The position numbers were made by a program, and so were the translations under genes. A stretch of DNA of 64,000 nucleotides, from contig NZ_CP022752.1 in NCBI RefSeq assembly GCF_002263515.1, positions 5,146,001-5,210,000 on the forward strand. Reading direction: 5' to 3'. This DNA is from Actinopolyspora erythraea (GTDB lineage Bacteria; Actinomycetota; Actinomycetes; Mycobacteriales; Pseudonocardiaceae). Of this stretch, positions 1 through 8,007 are shown piece after piece. The notes below the pieces were generated by a model that made no database searches, had not been told where the DNA came from, and worked only from the letters and a program-made list of their open reading frames with translations. Positions within the stretch are counted from its first letter, which is position 1. Each line of letters opens with the position of its first letter.

Positions 1-2
1 CA

Positions 3-37
3 GGCCCGGAAGGAACGAGCCCGGCTCCTTCCGGGCC
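3..37. terminator. Strong hairpin, terminator of a gene left of the window
   Basis: Perfect 12-bp arms GGCCCGGAAGGA and TCCTTCCGGGCC (3-14 and 26-37) enclose an 11-nt loop. There is no clear T-tract, as is common in actinobacteria. It most likely ends transcription entering from the left edge. Confidence 0.6.
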
Positions 38-137
38 AGCGGCCAGGGGTCCGCTCGTCGGATTCGGATACCGCGAACACCGGTAGTCGGGAATTCACTC
101 TTGCCATGATCCGACCACCGGCGCCTAACCTCCGAAG

Positions 138-149
138 AGGTATAGACCA
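138..149. promoter_or_regulatory. DasR-like operator (dre), 10 of 12 match
   Basis: The sequence AGGTATAGACCA matches the DasR consensus TGGTCTAGACCA at 10 of 12 positions. It lies 4 nt upstream of the ribosome binding site (154-158) of the family 9 glycosidase. Known: DasR is a GntR repressor of N-acetylglucosamine and PTS genes in actinomycetes. Inferred: the glycosidase may be amino-sugar responsive. A single degenerate site is weak evidence on its own. Confidence 0.35.
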
Positions 150-164
150 AATCGGAGGGTGGTT

Positions 165-2006
165 ATGTCAGCAGGTATGGATCGCCGTCGCTTTCTCGCG
201 GGCTCCGCCGCGGTGGGCGGCGGAACGGCCGTGGGAGCCCTCGGCGGCACGACCGCCGCGACGGCGGCCGGACGAGGTCGCGGCCGGGACGAAGTACGGG
301 TGCACGTGAACCACGTCGGCCACACCCCCTCCGCCCCCAAGACGGCCGTGCTCGTGACCGGCGACCGCGCACCGGTCGGCTGGTGCGCCGTGGTCGACAC
401 CGGCAGCGGCGAAGTCGTCGCCCGCCGCAGGCCCCACCACGTCGGCCGGGTCCGGGACTGGGGCGACAGTCACTACTGGACGGTCGACTTCTCCGAGGTC
501 ACCGAGGAGGGCGAGTACCTGCTGCGGGTCGGTGCGGGCAACCACACCCGCGGCGAGTCGGTCCCGTTCCGGATCGAACCGCTCGCGCTGGAGCGGGACA
601 CGCTGTCCGACATCGTGCACTGGTTCAAGTCGGCACGGTGCTCCGGCCGCTTCGACCGGGCCGACCACTCGCTGCCCGTCGGCGAGAACGGCTCGGGAAG
701 CATCGACGCGCACGGCGGCTGGTACGACGCGACCGGCGACTTCGGCAAGCACTTCACCCAGCTCTCGCGGCACAGCTACTTCAACACGCTGTCCATCCCG
801 CTGACCGCCTGGGTGCTGTTCAAGGCCCACGAACGGCTCACCGCGCGGGACGACGAGGAATTCACCCAGCTGCGCACCTGGTTGTGCGACGAAGGGCTGC
901 ACGGCGCCGACTACCTGACCCGGGTGAAGCGCCCCGAGGGCACCTTCTGCCACTCGGTGATGCAGCCCGGTCCGCCGAAGGACCCGGCGCTGCGCTTCCT
1001 GAAGGCCGTCGAGCGCGACGGCGAGCCGGTCGTGCGGCAGGTCAACCACCGCGAGGGGGCCGGGGTCGCCATCGCCGCCCTGGCGCTGGCGAGCACCTTC
1101 GACGTCACCGGGGAGTACGACTCCGCCGAGTACCTGCGCACCGCCGAGAACGCCTTCGCGTACCTGCGCGAGCACAACGTCGAACTGACCAACGACGGCG
1201 CGGAGAACATCCAGGACGACTACAACGCGCTGGTCGCCGCCGTCGAACTCCACAGGGCCACCGGGAAGAGCGCCTACCGGGAGGCGGCCGACGAACGCGC
1301 GGACAACCTGCTGAACCGGCTGAGCTCCTGGGGCCCCTACCGGGACTACTGGCGCGCCGACGACGGCGACCGCCCGTACTTCCACCCCTCCGACGCGGGA
1401 ATGCCGGTCACGAGCCTGCTGAGCTACCTCGACATCGCCGGTCCCGGCAGGACCGAGCGGGTCCTGGAGGTGGTGCGCCGCTCGCTGTCCTTCGAGATGT
1501 CGATCACCGCCGAGGTGACCAACCCCTACGGCTACGCGCGCAACCTGGTGCAGGACGGCACCGGCGACCGGCACAGCTCGTTCTTCTTCCCGCACGACGT
1601 CACCCCGCGCGCCGACGACGAGTGGTGGCAGGGCGAGAACGCGCGGATCGCCTCGCTGGCCACCGCAGCCCGGCTGGCCGCCGAGCGGTTCGAGGGCGAG
1701 TTCGCCGAACGGCTGCGGCGCTACGCCGCCGACCAGCTCGACTGGATCCTGGGGCGGAACCCGTTCGATGTGTGCATGCTGGGCGGCAGCGGCCGGAACA
1801 ACCCCCGCTACATGTGGAAGGGTTCCTGGCAGTTCCTGAACACGGCCGGCGGGATCGTCAACGGCATCACCGGGGAGAACCCCGACGGGAGCGGGATACT
1901 GTGGAACCGGGGGTACGCCGAGACCGGCAAGGACTGGGACTGGCGCTGGACCGAGCAGTGGCTGCCGCACACCACCTGGTACCTGTTCGCGGTCAGTGTG
2001 GGGTGA
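165..2006 (+). CDS. Secreted glycoside hydrolase family 9 with CelD N-terminal Ig-like domain
   Basis: About 613 aa. ATG 165 is preferred over GTG 159 because GGAGG (154-158) is 6 nt upstream of it. The N-terminus carries a Tat-type signal (DRRRFLAGS followed by an Ala/Gly-rich stretch). Residues of about 45-140 look like the CelD_N Ig-like domain (VRVHVNHVGH). The GH9 catalytic domain follows, with the diagnostic GGWYDATGDFGK near residues 184-195, whose two Asp are the expected base pair, and a conserved DWILGRNPFD near the C-terminus. The probable acid Glu is in the terminal TEQWLPHTTWY. The family includes endoglucanases and exo-beta-glucosaminidases, and substrate cannot be decided from sequence alone. 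The upstream dre-like site hints at amino sugars. It is monocistronic and followed by repeat copy A. Confidence 0.85.
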   Translation: MSAGMDRRRFLAGSAAVGGGTAVGALGGTTAATAAGRGRGRDEVRVHVNHVGHTPSAPKTAVLVTGDRAPVGWCAVVDTGSGEVVARRRPHHVGRVRDWGDSHYWTVDFSEVTEEGEYLLRVGAGNHTRGESVPFRIEPLALERDTLSDIVHWFKSARCSGRFDRADHSLPVGENGSGSIDAHGGWYDATGDFGKHFTQLSRHSYFNTLSIPLTAWVLFKAHERLTARDDEEFTQLRTWLCDEGLHGADYLTRVKRPEGTFCHSVMQPGPPKDPALRFLKAVERDGEPVVRQVNHREGAGVAIAALALASTFDVTGEYDSAEYLRTAENAFAYLREHNVELTNDGAENIQDDYNALVAAVELHRATGKSAYREAADERADNLLNRLSSWGPYRDYWRADDGDRPYFHPSDAGMPVTSLLSYLDIAGPGRTERVLEVVRRSLSFEMSITAEVTNPYGYARNLVQDGTGDRHSSFFFPHDVTPRADDEWWQGENARIASLATAARLAAERFEGEFAERLRRYAADQLDWILGRNPFDVCMLGGSGRNNPRYMWKGSWQFLNTAGGIVNGITGENPDGSGILWNRGYAETGKDWDWRWTEQWLPHTTWYLFAVSVG

Positions 2007-2040
2007 ACGTTCTCCCGGCTTTCGTAGCAGGTTGAGCAGC

Positions 2041-2173
2041 GGAACCTCTCGCGGGCTCTCGCTGCGGGGAGGCCCGACATCGGGTAGTTACTACACAACG
2101 TCAGGCCCTCCTACGCGAGAGCACCACGAGAGAACCCGCGACGGTGCCGACCACGAGAGTGGTCGGGGCTCGG
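2041..2173 (+). repeat. Intergenic repeat copy A (MITE/REP-like, imperfect terminal inverted repeats)
   Basis: The core is 2041-2136. The left end (2041-2062, GGAACCTCTCG...) and the right end (2115-2136, ...CGAGAGAACC) are imperfect inverted repeats of 22 bp. The middle holds the conserved block GACAT/ACATCG, GTAG-n3-CTAC, ACGTC. A trailing hairpin (CCGACCAC-gaga-GTGGTCGG, 2147-2166) belongs to the longer similarity. The element starts 34 nt after the glycosidase stop, in the same orientation. Related copies are at 20136-20267 (minus) and 35702-35833. The rest of 2007-2345 holds no gene. Confidence 0.8.
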
Positions 2174-2345
2174 CCCGTGGGAGTGGTGGGAGTGCGGCAC
2201 TGTGCTGAAGGCCCGGAGACTCTCGGGAGATCGACGCCGCCGGGCCTGGGAACCGCCTCACTCGGCGGGGAGAATCACCCCGCATCACCTGTGCTCAAGC
2301 GGTCGACGAAGCCGTCCGCCTCGCGCGCGGCGAGTGCGCCGCGAT

Positions 2346-3248
2346 TCACCGTCCGAGTCGGGCGGACAGCCAGTCGTGCGTGGCGGCGACGTCGGTGAAG
2401 AAGTCGGGGCCGGAGGTTCCGCAGGGCTCGCCCGCCGTCTCCATGCCGAAGCTGAACACCCCGATCAGCCGGGGCCTGCCTCGCGAGTACTCGACCAATG
2501 GCCCGCCGCTGTCACCCGAGCACGCCTGGGCCCGCACCCCGCGCCCGCACATCATCGACTCCCCGTCGACCACGGCGGGGGTCTCCGCCGCACAGCGCGA
2601 CTCGGCCCCGGTCCGGTACACCCCGCGCCGGAGCACGTCGCCCATTCCGGACGAGGCGGTGAGCCCGTGCCCGTAGAACACGGCGGGCCCGCCGCGCCGA
2701 GGCGACTCCTCGGCCACGGGAAGCGTCCGCACCCCGCGTATCGCGCGGTCGAGCGTGAGCACGGCGATGTCGTGGGCCGCGCTGGCCGCCTGCGGGACGT
2801 CCGGGTACTCCGGCGAGGGGATCAGCCGGTAGTCGGGGTGGACGGCCACGTCCGCGATCTCCGCGCGCTCGCCGGGATCCCGGGAGAGCTGGGTGGCCCC
2901 GACCCTGATCTCGAGCAGTCGCCGCAACTCCCGGGGTGGGGCCTCGCCCAGGCAGTGGGCCGCCGTGACCACCTTCCGGGGCGAGACCAGCGCACCGCCG
3001 CAGCTGGCCCGCCGCGGCACGGGGACGTCGGGCACGCCTTCCGCACCTTCCTCGAGCACCAGGGTGGCCTGCCACGGTGCCTCCACCGGGTTGCGCACCT
3101 CGCTGCCGTGCGCCACCGCGCCCGCCGGGCTCGCGCCGAGCACCGTCCCCGTGGCGACCAGCCCGGTCACCGCCAGCGCGGCACCCACCAGACCGGCGCG
3201 GCGGCGAACGGAACGCCCCGAGCGCTCGCCGACCGTCACTTTCCGCAT
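2346..3248 (-). CDS. Secreted trypsin-like serine protease (S1 family)
   Basis: 300 aa. The N-terminus has a basic region then a hydrophobic stretch ending in SPAGAVA, consistent with a Sec signal peptide cleaved near residue 46. The S1 triad is complete: His98 in VVTAAHC, Asp160 in AHDIAVL and Ser247 in CSGDSGGPLV. Cys pairs around His98 (83/99) and before the Ser fit the family fold. The residue six before Ser247 is Ala, so the primary specificity pocket is not the usual trypsin Asp. The start ATG has GGGGAGGAC just upstream. It is monocistronic. The substrate is unknown, and related actinobacterial proteins are extracellular proteases of the chymotrypsin fold. Confidence 0.88.
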   Translation of the reverse strand: MRKVTVGERSGRSVRRRAGLVGAALAVTGLVATGTVLGASPAGAVAHGSEVRNPVEAPWQATLVLEEGAEGVPDVPVPRRASCGGALVSPRKVVTAAHCLGEAPPRELRRLLEIRVGATQLSRDPGERAEIADVAVHPDYRLIPSPEYPDVPQAASAAHDIAVLTLDRAIRGVRTLPVAEESPRRGGPAVFYGHGLTASSGMGDVLRRGVYRTGAESRCAAETPAVVDGESMMCGRGVRAQACSGDSGGPLVEYSRGRPRLIGVFSFGMETAGEPCGTSGPDFFTDVAATHDWLSARLGR

Positions 3249-3375
3249 GTCCGTCCTCCCCGTTCGACTCCGAACCAGGATTCAACGTGGACGGACCGGG
3301 GGAATCCGGGTGATCACCCAGTGCTCCCGGAGTTCCGAGAGCGACGTCCCCCACGCGGATGAGGCGAGGAGAACC

Positions 3376-3391
3376 GGCGCCGGCCGGCGCC
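3376..3391. terminator. GC palindrome after the symporter gene
   Basis: GGCGCCGGCCGGCGCC is a perfect 16-bp palindrome lying 16-31 nt beyond the stop of the minus-strand symporter. As RNA it could form only a tight stem, so its role as a terminator is tentative. Confidence 0.35.
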
Positions 3392-3406
3392 CGGCGAAGC
3401 CACCGC

Positions 3407-4378
3407 TCACCCGCGTGCGGATTCGACCGCGTCGCTGTCCGGCTCCTCGCTCCCGCCGGGCCCGCGCGACCAGAACGAGGCCACCGCCGCACCGGAGAGG
3501 TTGTGCCAGACGGAGAACAGCGCGGCGGGCAACGCGGCCAGCGGGGTGAAGTGCGCGGTGGCCAGGCTCGCGGCCAGGCCGGAGTTCTGCATCCCCACCT
3601 CGATACCCACGGCGCGCCGGGAGGGCTCGTCGAGCCCGGCCAGCCTCGCGGCGCCGTAACCGAGCAGCAGGCCGAAGGCGTTGTGCAGCACCACGGCCAG
3701 CAACAGCAGCGCCCCCACCGAGGTGAGCGTGCTCGCGTTGGCCCCGACCACGGCGGCCACCACCACCACGATGCCGAGCACCGATACCAGCGGCAGCAGC
3801 GGCAGCACGCGCTGGACCAGCCTCGGCAGCGCGGCCCGGACCACGATCCCGAGCACCACCGGGACCAGCACGACCTTGACGATCGACCAGAACAGCCCGA
3901 AAAAGCCCACCGGCAGGCTGGAACCGGCCAGCCACAGCACCAGCAGCGGGGTCAGCAGCGGGGCGAGCAGGGTGGACACCGAGGTCATGGTCACCGACAG
4001 CGCGACGTCGCCTCTGGAGAGGTAGACGACCACGTTGGAGGCGGTTCCGCCGGGAGTCGAACCCACCAGGACCATGCCCGCCAGCAGCGCGGCGGAGAAC
4101 CCGAACGCGCTGCCGATGGCCCAACCCGCCAGTGGCATCACCAGGTACTGGGCCACCAGCCCGACCAGCAGGGCCTGCGGTCTGCGCAGCACCAGCGAGA
4201 AGTCCCCGGCGCGCAGCGTGAGCCCCATGCCGAACATGATCACGCCGAGCAGCGGCGTGATGGCGGGAGCGAGCGCGCTGGTGGCACCGGGCAGCAGCAT
4301 TCCCACCACACCGCCCAGCAGCACCAGCAGCGCGAACCACCGACCGACGAAACCGGCCACGCGGTGTGGCACACCCAT
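3407..4378 (-). CDS. Bile acid:sodium symporter (SBF/BASS) family membrane protein
   Basis: 323 aa from ATG 4378, chosen because GGGGAGG lies 8 nt upstream; the frame stays open to 4411 without a better start. About nine to ten hydrophobic segments fill the protein. Family motifs include VLVGSTPGGTASNVVVYLSRGDVALSVTMTS in the middle, with the NxxS/GG crossover region, and EVGMQNSGLAASLA near residue 270, which form the sodium and substrate crossover helices in BASS proteins. The expected activity is sodium-coupled uptake of an organic anion. Known substrates in bacteria vary (pantoate, keto acids, bile salts), and none can be assigned here. It is monocistronic. Confidence 0.85.
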   Translation of the reverse strand: MGVPHRVAGFVGRWFALLVLLGGVVGMLLPGATSALAPAITPLLGVIMFGMGLTLRAGDFSLVLRRPQALLVGLVAQYLVMPLAGWAIGSAFGFSAALLAGMVLVGSTPGGTASNVVVYLSRGDVALSVTMTSVSTLLAPLLTPLLVLWLAGSSLPVGFFGLFWSIVKVVLVPVVLGIVVRAALPRLVQRVLPLLPLVSVLGIVVVVAAVVGANASTLTSVGALLLLAVVLHNAFGLLLGYGAARLAGLDEPSRRAVGIEVGMQNSGLAASLATAHFTPLAALPAALFSVWHNLSGAAVASFWSRGPGGSEEPDSDAVESARG

Positions 4379-4671
4379 CGCCGAGACCTCCCCACCGTGA
4401 AAGCGCACCACGGCCGGGCACCGCTTTCGGGCTCGACCGAGAAATCCGTGACTTTCCTAGCAGGGTGGATTCCCCCTGTAAACGCCGATCCCGAAACGCG
4501 GAAAGCGACGAGGTTCACGTACCGAAGAAAGCACCGCGACGACGACGGAAAATTTCGTCCCGTACTCGTTCCGTAACCGGATGCGGATTTCCCGCCCGGG
4601 GCCGGATTCTCCCGGCGGCTGCCCCTCGGGAGGCCCCGTGAACGACCTCGACGACCGGGCGGGAGGTCCCG

Positions 4672-5277
4672 TCACACGGGTGGCCGCGGGGCGTACTGGA
4701 TCCCTTCCCTCACCTCGGCGGCGCGCTCCGGCGAGGAGAGCCTGCTCACCAGGTACAGGGCCATGTCGATACCGGCGGACACCCCGGCCGAGGTGATCAC
4801 GTCGCCGTCGTCGACGAACCGGTCGTCGGGGCGCACCTCGATGCTCGGGTCGAGCTCGGCCAGCCTGCCGAGGCTGGGACGGTAAGTGGTGGCGGGCCTG
4901 CCGCGCAGCAGCCCGGCGGCCGCGTAGACCAGCGCACCGGTGCAGACGCTGGTCATCAGCGGCACCGACTCGCGCTGCTCGCGCACCCAGTCCAGCCGCG
5001 CCTCGTCCTCCAGCATCGTCCGGGTGCCGTCGCCGCCCGGATGCAGCAGCACCTCCCACTCGGGCGCGTCGGCGAAGGAGTACTCGGCCTCGATCACCAG
5101 CCCCTTGGCACACTCCACCCGACCACCGTCCGGCGAGAAGGTGGCGACCGTGTAGCCGTCCTCGGGAAAGAACCGGGTCCAGTGGGCCAGCACTTCCCAG
5201 GGGCCCACCGCGTCGAGTTCCTCCACCCCCGGAAAAAGAAAGATACCTATCTGCCGAAGTTCGGATGCCGCTGTCAT
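4672..5277 (-). CDS. DJ-1/PfpI family protein (class I glutamine amidotransferase-like)
   Basis: 201 aa. The fold signature begins with IGIFLFPGVEELDAVGPWEVL (residues 10-30). The nucleophile elbow is TSVCTGALVYAAAGLL, with Cys112. Glu20 is the residue that usually contacts that Cys. This subgroup (GATase1_PfpI_2) includes isonitrile hydratase and small-molecule stress proteins, but not the peptidases. No AraC-type DNA-binding domain is fused. The gene stands alone between the symporter and a frameshifted membrane gene. A specific reaction cannot be assigned. Confidence 0.8.
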   Translation of the reverse strand: MTAASELRQIGIFLFPGVEELDAVGPWEVLAHWTRFFPEDGYTVATFSPDGGRVECAKGLVIEAEYSFADAPEWEVLLHPGGDGTRTMLEDEARLDWVREQRESVPLMTSVCTGALVYAAAGLLRGRPATTYRPSLGRLAELDPSIEVRPDDRFVDDGDVITSAGVSAGIDMALYLVSRLSSPERAAEVREGIQYAPRPPV

Positions 5278-5523
5278 GGGGCTATCCCATCATCATCGGC
5301 GAGAATCCGTCACTCATTTTCCGGCATGGTGGTGTTTTCGCCCCACCGATGGACAATCCCGCCCGCGCCGTCGGACGCCGCTTTCGAGATTCTCCCGCCG
5401 GGCCGGGCCCCGCACCGCGACCGAGCTGTCCTTCTTTCAGGGGCTCGCGGATGCCGGAGTCCGCGCGCGGCGTCATGCTGGCCGGGTCGGGGTTGGACGA
5501 ACTCGGTCGGGGAAAGGCACGGG

Positions 5524-5939
5524 ATGAGCGGCACTCCCGCAAGAAACTCGCCCTTCGTGGGGCTGCACTGGGTCACCATCGTGGCGCTGGGGGTACTGGG
5601 ACTGATCCAGCCGGTGCTGGGCGTCCTGGGGTCTACGAGACGCTGGGCAGACCCTGGAGTCCCGTGGTGGTCACCGCTCTCGTCGCGGTGGTCTGGGTGG
5701 CCGTGGTGGTGCGGCGCGGGGAACAGCGACCGGTGCTGACGCTGACGATCGTGGGCACGTTGTACGGGGTGCTGACGATCGCGCTCAACTGGATCGTGCG
5801 AACAGTCCGGTACGGCGACCCCACACCGCTGCCCGGTCCGGCGATCGCCAGCGTCGTGCTGGCCAATTTGCTGGGAGGCGCGCTGCTGGGACTGCTGGCA
5901 CTGTTGATACTGCGAGTCATGAGCAGGCAGGGACGCTGA
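5524..5939 (+). pseudogene. Small four-helix membrane protein gene, interrupted by an apparent one-base deletion
   Basis: Two frames together encode one plausible protein of about 138 aa. The first frame gives MSGTPARNSPFVGLHW and a hydrophobic helix up to QPVLGVLG. The second frame, from 5631, continues VYETLGRPWSPVVVTALVA and three further hydrophobic helices to the stop at 5939. The frame change falls in the run GGGG at 5628-5631; one extra G would restore a continuous reading frame. The start ATG 5524 follows GGGGAAAGGCACGGG. The function is unknown. It could be a real null allele, slippage, or a sequencing error. Confidence 0.6.
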
Positions 5940-6621
5940 TCGGAGTCTTCCGGCCGGATCGGCGGGGTACTTCGGCGGAACCTCCCGTGAACGCTCGCCC
6001 GGAACGCCCCGAGCACCGCCGGGCACCGCGTCCCCTTCCGGTCCCGCGTGGACCCGTAAGGCTGTGATCCCCCCTCGATCACGGAGGGCCGTCGGCGGCA
6101 CACCTCTCTCGTGGTCGAAGGGGAGGTGAGACAGGTTGGTTTCGCTGTCGGGATTCACCGGTTCCCGCACGGGGACAAGGCCGGGTCGATCTCGCCGGAA
6201 CGATTCCACCGACAGCCGGATCTTCCGTATACCGGAATTGTGACTTCGGAGCTCACCCCGCGAGCCGGATTAAGGGCTCGCCGGTCCGGGGGTTACGCGC
6301 AGCGCGGCGATGATGGGCCGATAATGCGCGAGCATGAGTGCCAGGGCTTACCAAGTACGGGGCCGGGTCCGCCTAGATCCCGCATTGCCTGACACGCGGA
6401 CTTCACCCGCTCTGACCGGGCGCAGACGGCTGTGAACCGTCTCCAGGACACATCCGACCCGTGACCTGCCTGGATCGGCCACGGCGGAGAGCGTATTCCG
6501 TGCTACACTCGGCACTGTTATTTTCTCTCTTGGCGGATTGAATATAACACGGTTGACCTCCGGTTATCACCGGGGGTCTTCTCGTATCTCACGCTTCGTG
6601 CACGGTGAGGCGGGCGCACGA
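5940..6621. other. Gene-free, comparatively AT-rich stretch
   Basis: No convincing coding frame or RNA gene is visible. The stretch 6500-6560 is AT-rich for this genome (TTATTTTCTCTC, TTGAATATAAC). GCGGAACCTC at 5974 resembles the left end of the intergenic repeat, but the rest of that repeat is absent. It may be remnant DNA belonging to the decayed loci on either side. Confidence 0.5.
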
Positions 6622-6656
6622 AAACGCTCGACCGGAAGCGTTCCGGCCGAGCGTTT
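6622..6656 (-). terminator. Near-perfect 16-bp stem terminator
   Basis: Arms AAACGCTCGaCCGGAA and TTCCGGcCGAGCGTTT pair at 15 of 16 positions around the loop GCG, with A and T at the outer ends on both strands. It lies 25 nt beyond the DUF397 stop, so it probably terminates that minus-strand unit. Confidence 0.75.
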
Positions 6657-6680
6657 CGATCGGTTCACAGCACCGGCGGT

Positions 6681-6975
6681 TCACAGCACCGGGAGGCGAG
6701 AGCGTCGGACGGCGCTGTGGCGCTTGCGGAACTCGCGGTGTCGCGGTGGGCTGTCGTCCGCTGTGGTCCAGGCGAGGCGGTCGGTCTTCACGGTGTCCTT
6801 CACGGCGCCGAGGAATACCGTCCACTGTGTACCGGTGACGGTGAGGTATCCGCCCGGCGCGGTCCTTCGTGTCGCGAACACCGACGATCCGGGTTGCGAA
6901 GCCGACCTCGGCACAGTGGTCCGCGCCCCGCGAGCGGCTGGACTCGCGCCAGGTCACGCCGGTCAGGTCGGCCAT
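6681..6975 (-). pseudogene. DUF397 domain gene with a frameshift
   Basis: From ATG 6975 the first frame gives a typical DUF397 opening, MADLTGVTWRESSRSR, then CAEVG and VGVRDTKD. At 6852-6855 (GGGCGG on the minus strand) the match moves to the next frame, which gives GYLTVTGTQWTVFLGAVKD, the normal C-terminal half. One surplus base explains this. The second frame then runs about 30 residues past the usual domain end. DUF397 genes normally sit beside an XRE-family regulator; none is present. Start signal GGAG is 9 nt upstream. Probably a decayed gene. Confidence 0.7.
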
Positions 6976-6981
6976 GCTCAC

Positions 6982-7134
6982 CTACTCCGTGGTCCGATGT
7001 CGCGGCTCCTTGATTCGACGGTCCGGCATCGTCGCCGTCCCACGTTCGGAAGCCGTCGCCGGCAGCATGTGCGGATCACCGCACGACTTCTCCAGCCCCT
7101 CCACTCGGACCGCCCGGTCCTGCCGGATCGCCAT
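6982..7134 (-). pseudogene. Truncated ABC transporter ATPase (N-terminal remnant)
   Basis: ATG 7134 overlaps the stop of the DUF1048 gene (TGATG). The 50-codon frame begins with AVRVEGLEKSCGDPHML, which fits the first strand of ABC ATPases (typically RVEGLEKSYGDxHVL). It then diverges before any Walker A motif and stops at 6982. Known: PadR-DUF1048 pairs in actinobacteria are usually followed by an ABC ATPase and permease. Inferred: the transporter was deleted here, fusing the stump to unrelated sequence 9 nt upstream of the DUF397 start. Confidence 0.6.
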
Positions 7135-7487
7135 CAGCCCGGTTCCCGCTCCCCGGTCGCCCGCTCGATGCCGTGCAGCAGCCGCTGCCGCTCCTTGTCG
7201 GGGACGTATCCGCCCTTCGTGTAGTTCCGGGCGAACTCCTCGGCGAACTCCGTGGGCTCGTCCCCGACGACCTCGCGGATCGGCGTTCCGTCCGATGCGA
7301 CCCGTTCGAACAGCTCGGCGAGGTCCTCGAACTCGGAGATCGCGCTCTCGTTGTCGGCGGGAACGAAGTGCATGAGGTAGCGCTCGATCGCCTCGGCCGC
7401 CGTGCGGTAGTCCTCGGGAAGTCGCCCGACGCGCGCCCTGTACTGCCGGTATCGCCGCTTATCGCCGATGATCTTCGAGATGAGCAT
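7134..7487 (-). CDS. DUF1048 domain protein
   Basis: 117 aa. ATG 7487 lies 2 nt beyond the PadR stop, so translation is probably coupled. The protein starts MLISKIIGDKRRYRQY and contains the helical DUF1048 core, with YRTAAEAIERYLMHF and FEDLAELFERVASDGTPIREVVGDEPTEFAEEF. It has no membrane segment or catalytic motif. Members of the family are found almost only between a PadR repressor and an ABC exporter and are thought to assist that system. Here the transporter is reduced to a stump, so the gene may have lost its partner. Confidence 0.8.
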   Translation of the reverse strand: MLISKIIGDKRRYRQYRARVGRLPEDYRTAAEAIERYLMHFVPADNESAISEFEDLAELFERVASDGTPIREVVGDEPTEFAEEFARNYTKGGYVPDKERQRLLHGIERATGEREPG

Positions 7488-7489
7488 GG

Positions 7490-7819
7490 TCACCTGCCCC
7501 CTTCGCGGAGCTGTTCGAGTCGTTCGGAGAGGAACCGCCAGGCCGCCCAGAACTCTTCGAGGTACTCCCTGCCCTGGTCGTTGAGGGAGTACACCTTGCG
7601 CGGCGGCCCCTTCTCCGAGGGGACCTTCGCCACGTCGACGAGGCCGCGCCTCTCGACCCTGACGAGCAGCGCGTAGACGGTGCCCTCCGCGATATCGGAG
7701 AATCCCTGCTCCCGCAGCCACGCGGTGATCTCGTAGCCGTAAGCGGGTTGACCGGCCAGGATCGCCAGAACGACCCCTTCCAGGGTGCCCTTGAGCATCT
7801 CCGTCGTCCGCTTGCCCAC
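7490..7819 (-). CDS. PadR family transcriptional repressor
   Basis: 109 aa from GTG 7819, preferred because GGAGAGG precedes it by 7 nt; an upstream GTG at 7849 has no ribosome binding site. The winged helix is typical: MLKGTLEGVVLAILAGQPAYGYEITAWLREQGF, then GTVYALLVRVERRGLV and KVPSEKGPPRKVYSLNDQGREYL, followed by a short C-terminal helix. This is the small PadR-s2 type, which usually autorepresses and controls a neighbouring multidrug exporter. The upstream AT-rich segment 7850-7880 (AGTACTGGTACATAGTA) is the probable promoter-operator. It is the first gene of the decayed PadR-DUF1048-ABC operon. Confidence 0.88.
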   Translation of the reverse strand: MGKRTTEMLKGTLEGVVLAILAGQPAYGYEITAWLREQGFSDIAEGTVYALLVRVERRGLVDVAKVPSEKGPPRKVYSLNDQGREYLEEFWAAWRFLSERLEQLREGGR

Positions 7820-7933
7820 GGCAACGCCTCTCCGTCTACTCAATGTCACTTAGTACTGGTACATAGTAACACTGAATAGAGGAGTGGCAAGCCCCAGCGA
7901 CCACCGCGGAACCGGCCCCGACACGAATCGGGC

Positions 7934-7955
7934 CCCCTCCCGCCCTCGGGAGGGG
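7934..7955 (-). terminator. Terminator hairpin after the MscS gene
   Basis: CCCCTCCC and GGGAGGGG form a perfect 8-bp stem with a 6-nt loop, 53-74 nt beyond the MscS stop on the minus strand. Confidence 0.6.
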
Positions 7956-8007
7956 ACTCGAAGGTTCCGGGGCCGCCGAACGAGCTCCCGGCGGCACGAC
8001 CGGAGAA

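Noticed and set aside
168..1970. 600-codon open frame on the minus strand opposite the glycosidase
   Set aside because: It mirrors a well-supported GH9 gene; its residues are the Gly/Val/Pro/Arg-rich pattern of antisense reading in high-GC DNA, and it has no domain.
5974..6030. Partial match to the left end of the intergenic repeat after the frameshifted membrane gene
   Set aside because: Only GCGGAACCTC and scattered GC-rich words match; the core and right end are absent.
6420..6480. tRNA-like segment (ACGGCTGTGAACCGT stem-loop)
   Set aside because: No acceptor stem, D-arm or T-loop consensus (GGTTCRANNCC) in suitable positions.
6538..7224. Plus-strand frame of 228 codons
   Set aside because: It is antisense to the DUF397, ABC remnant and start of the DUF1048 gene and has no recognisable domain.
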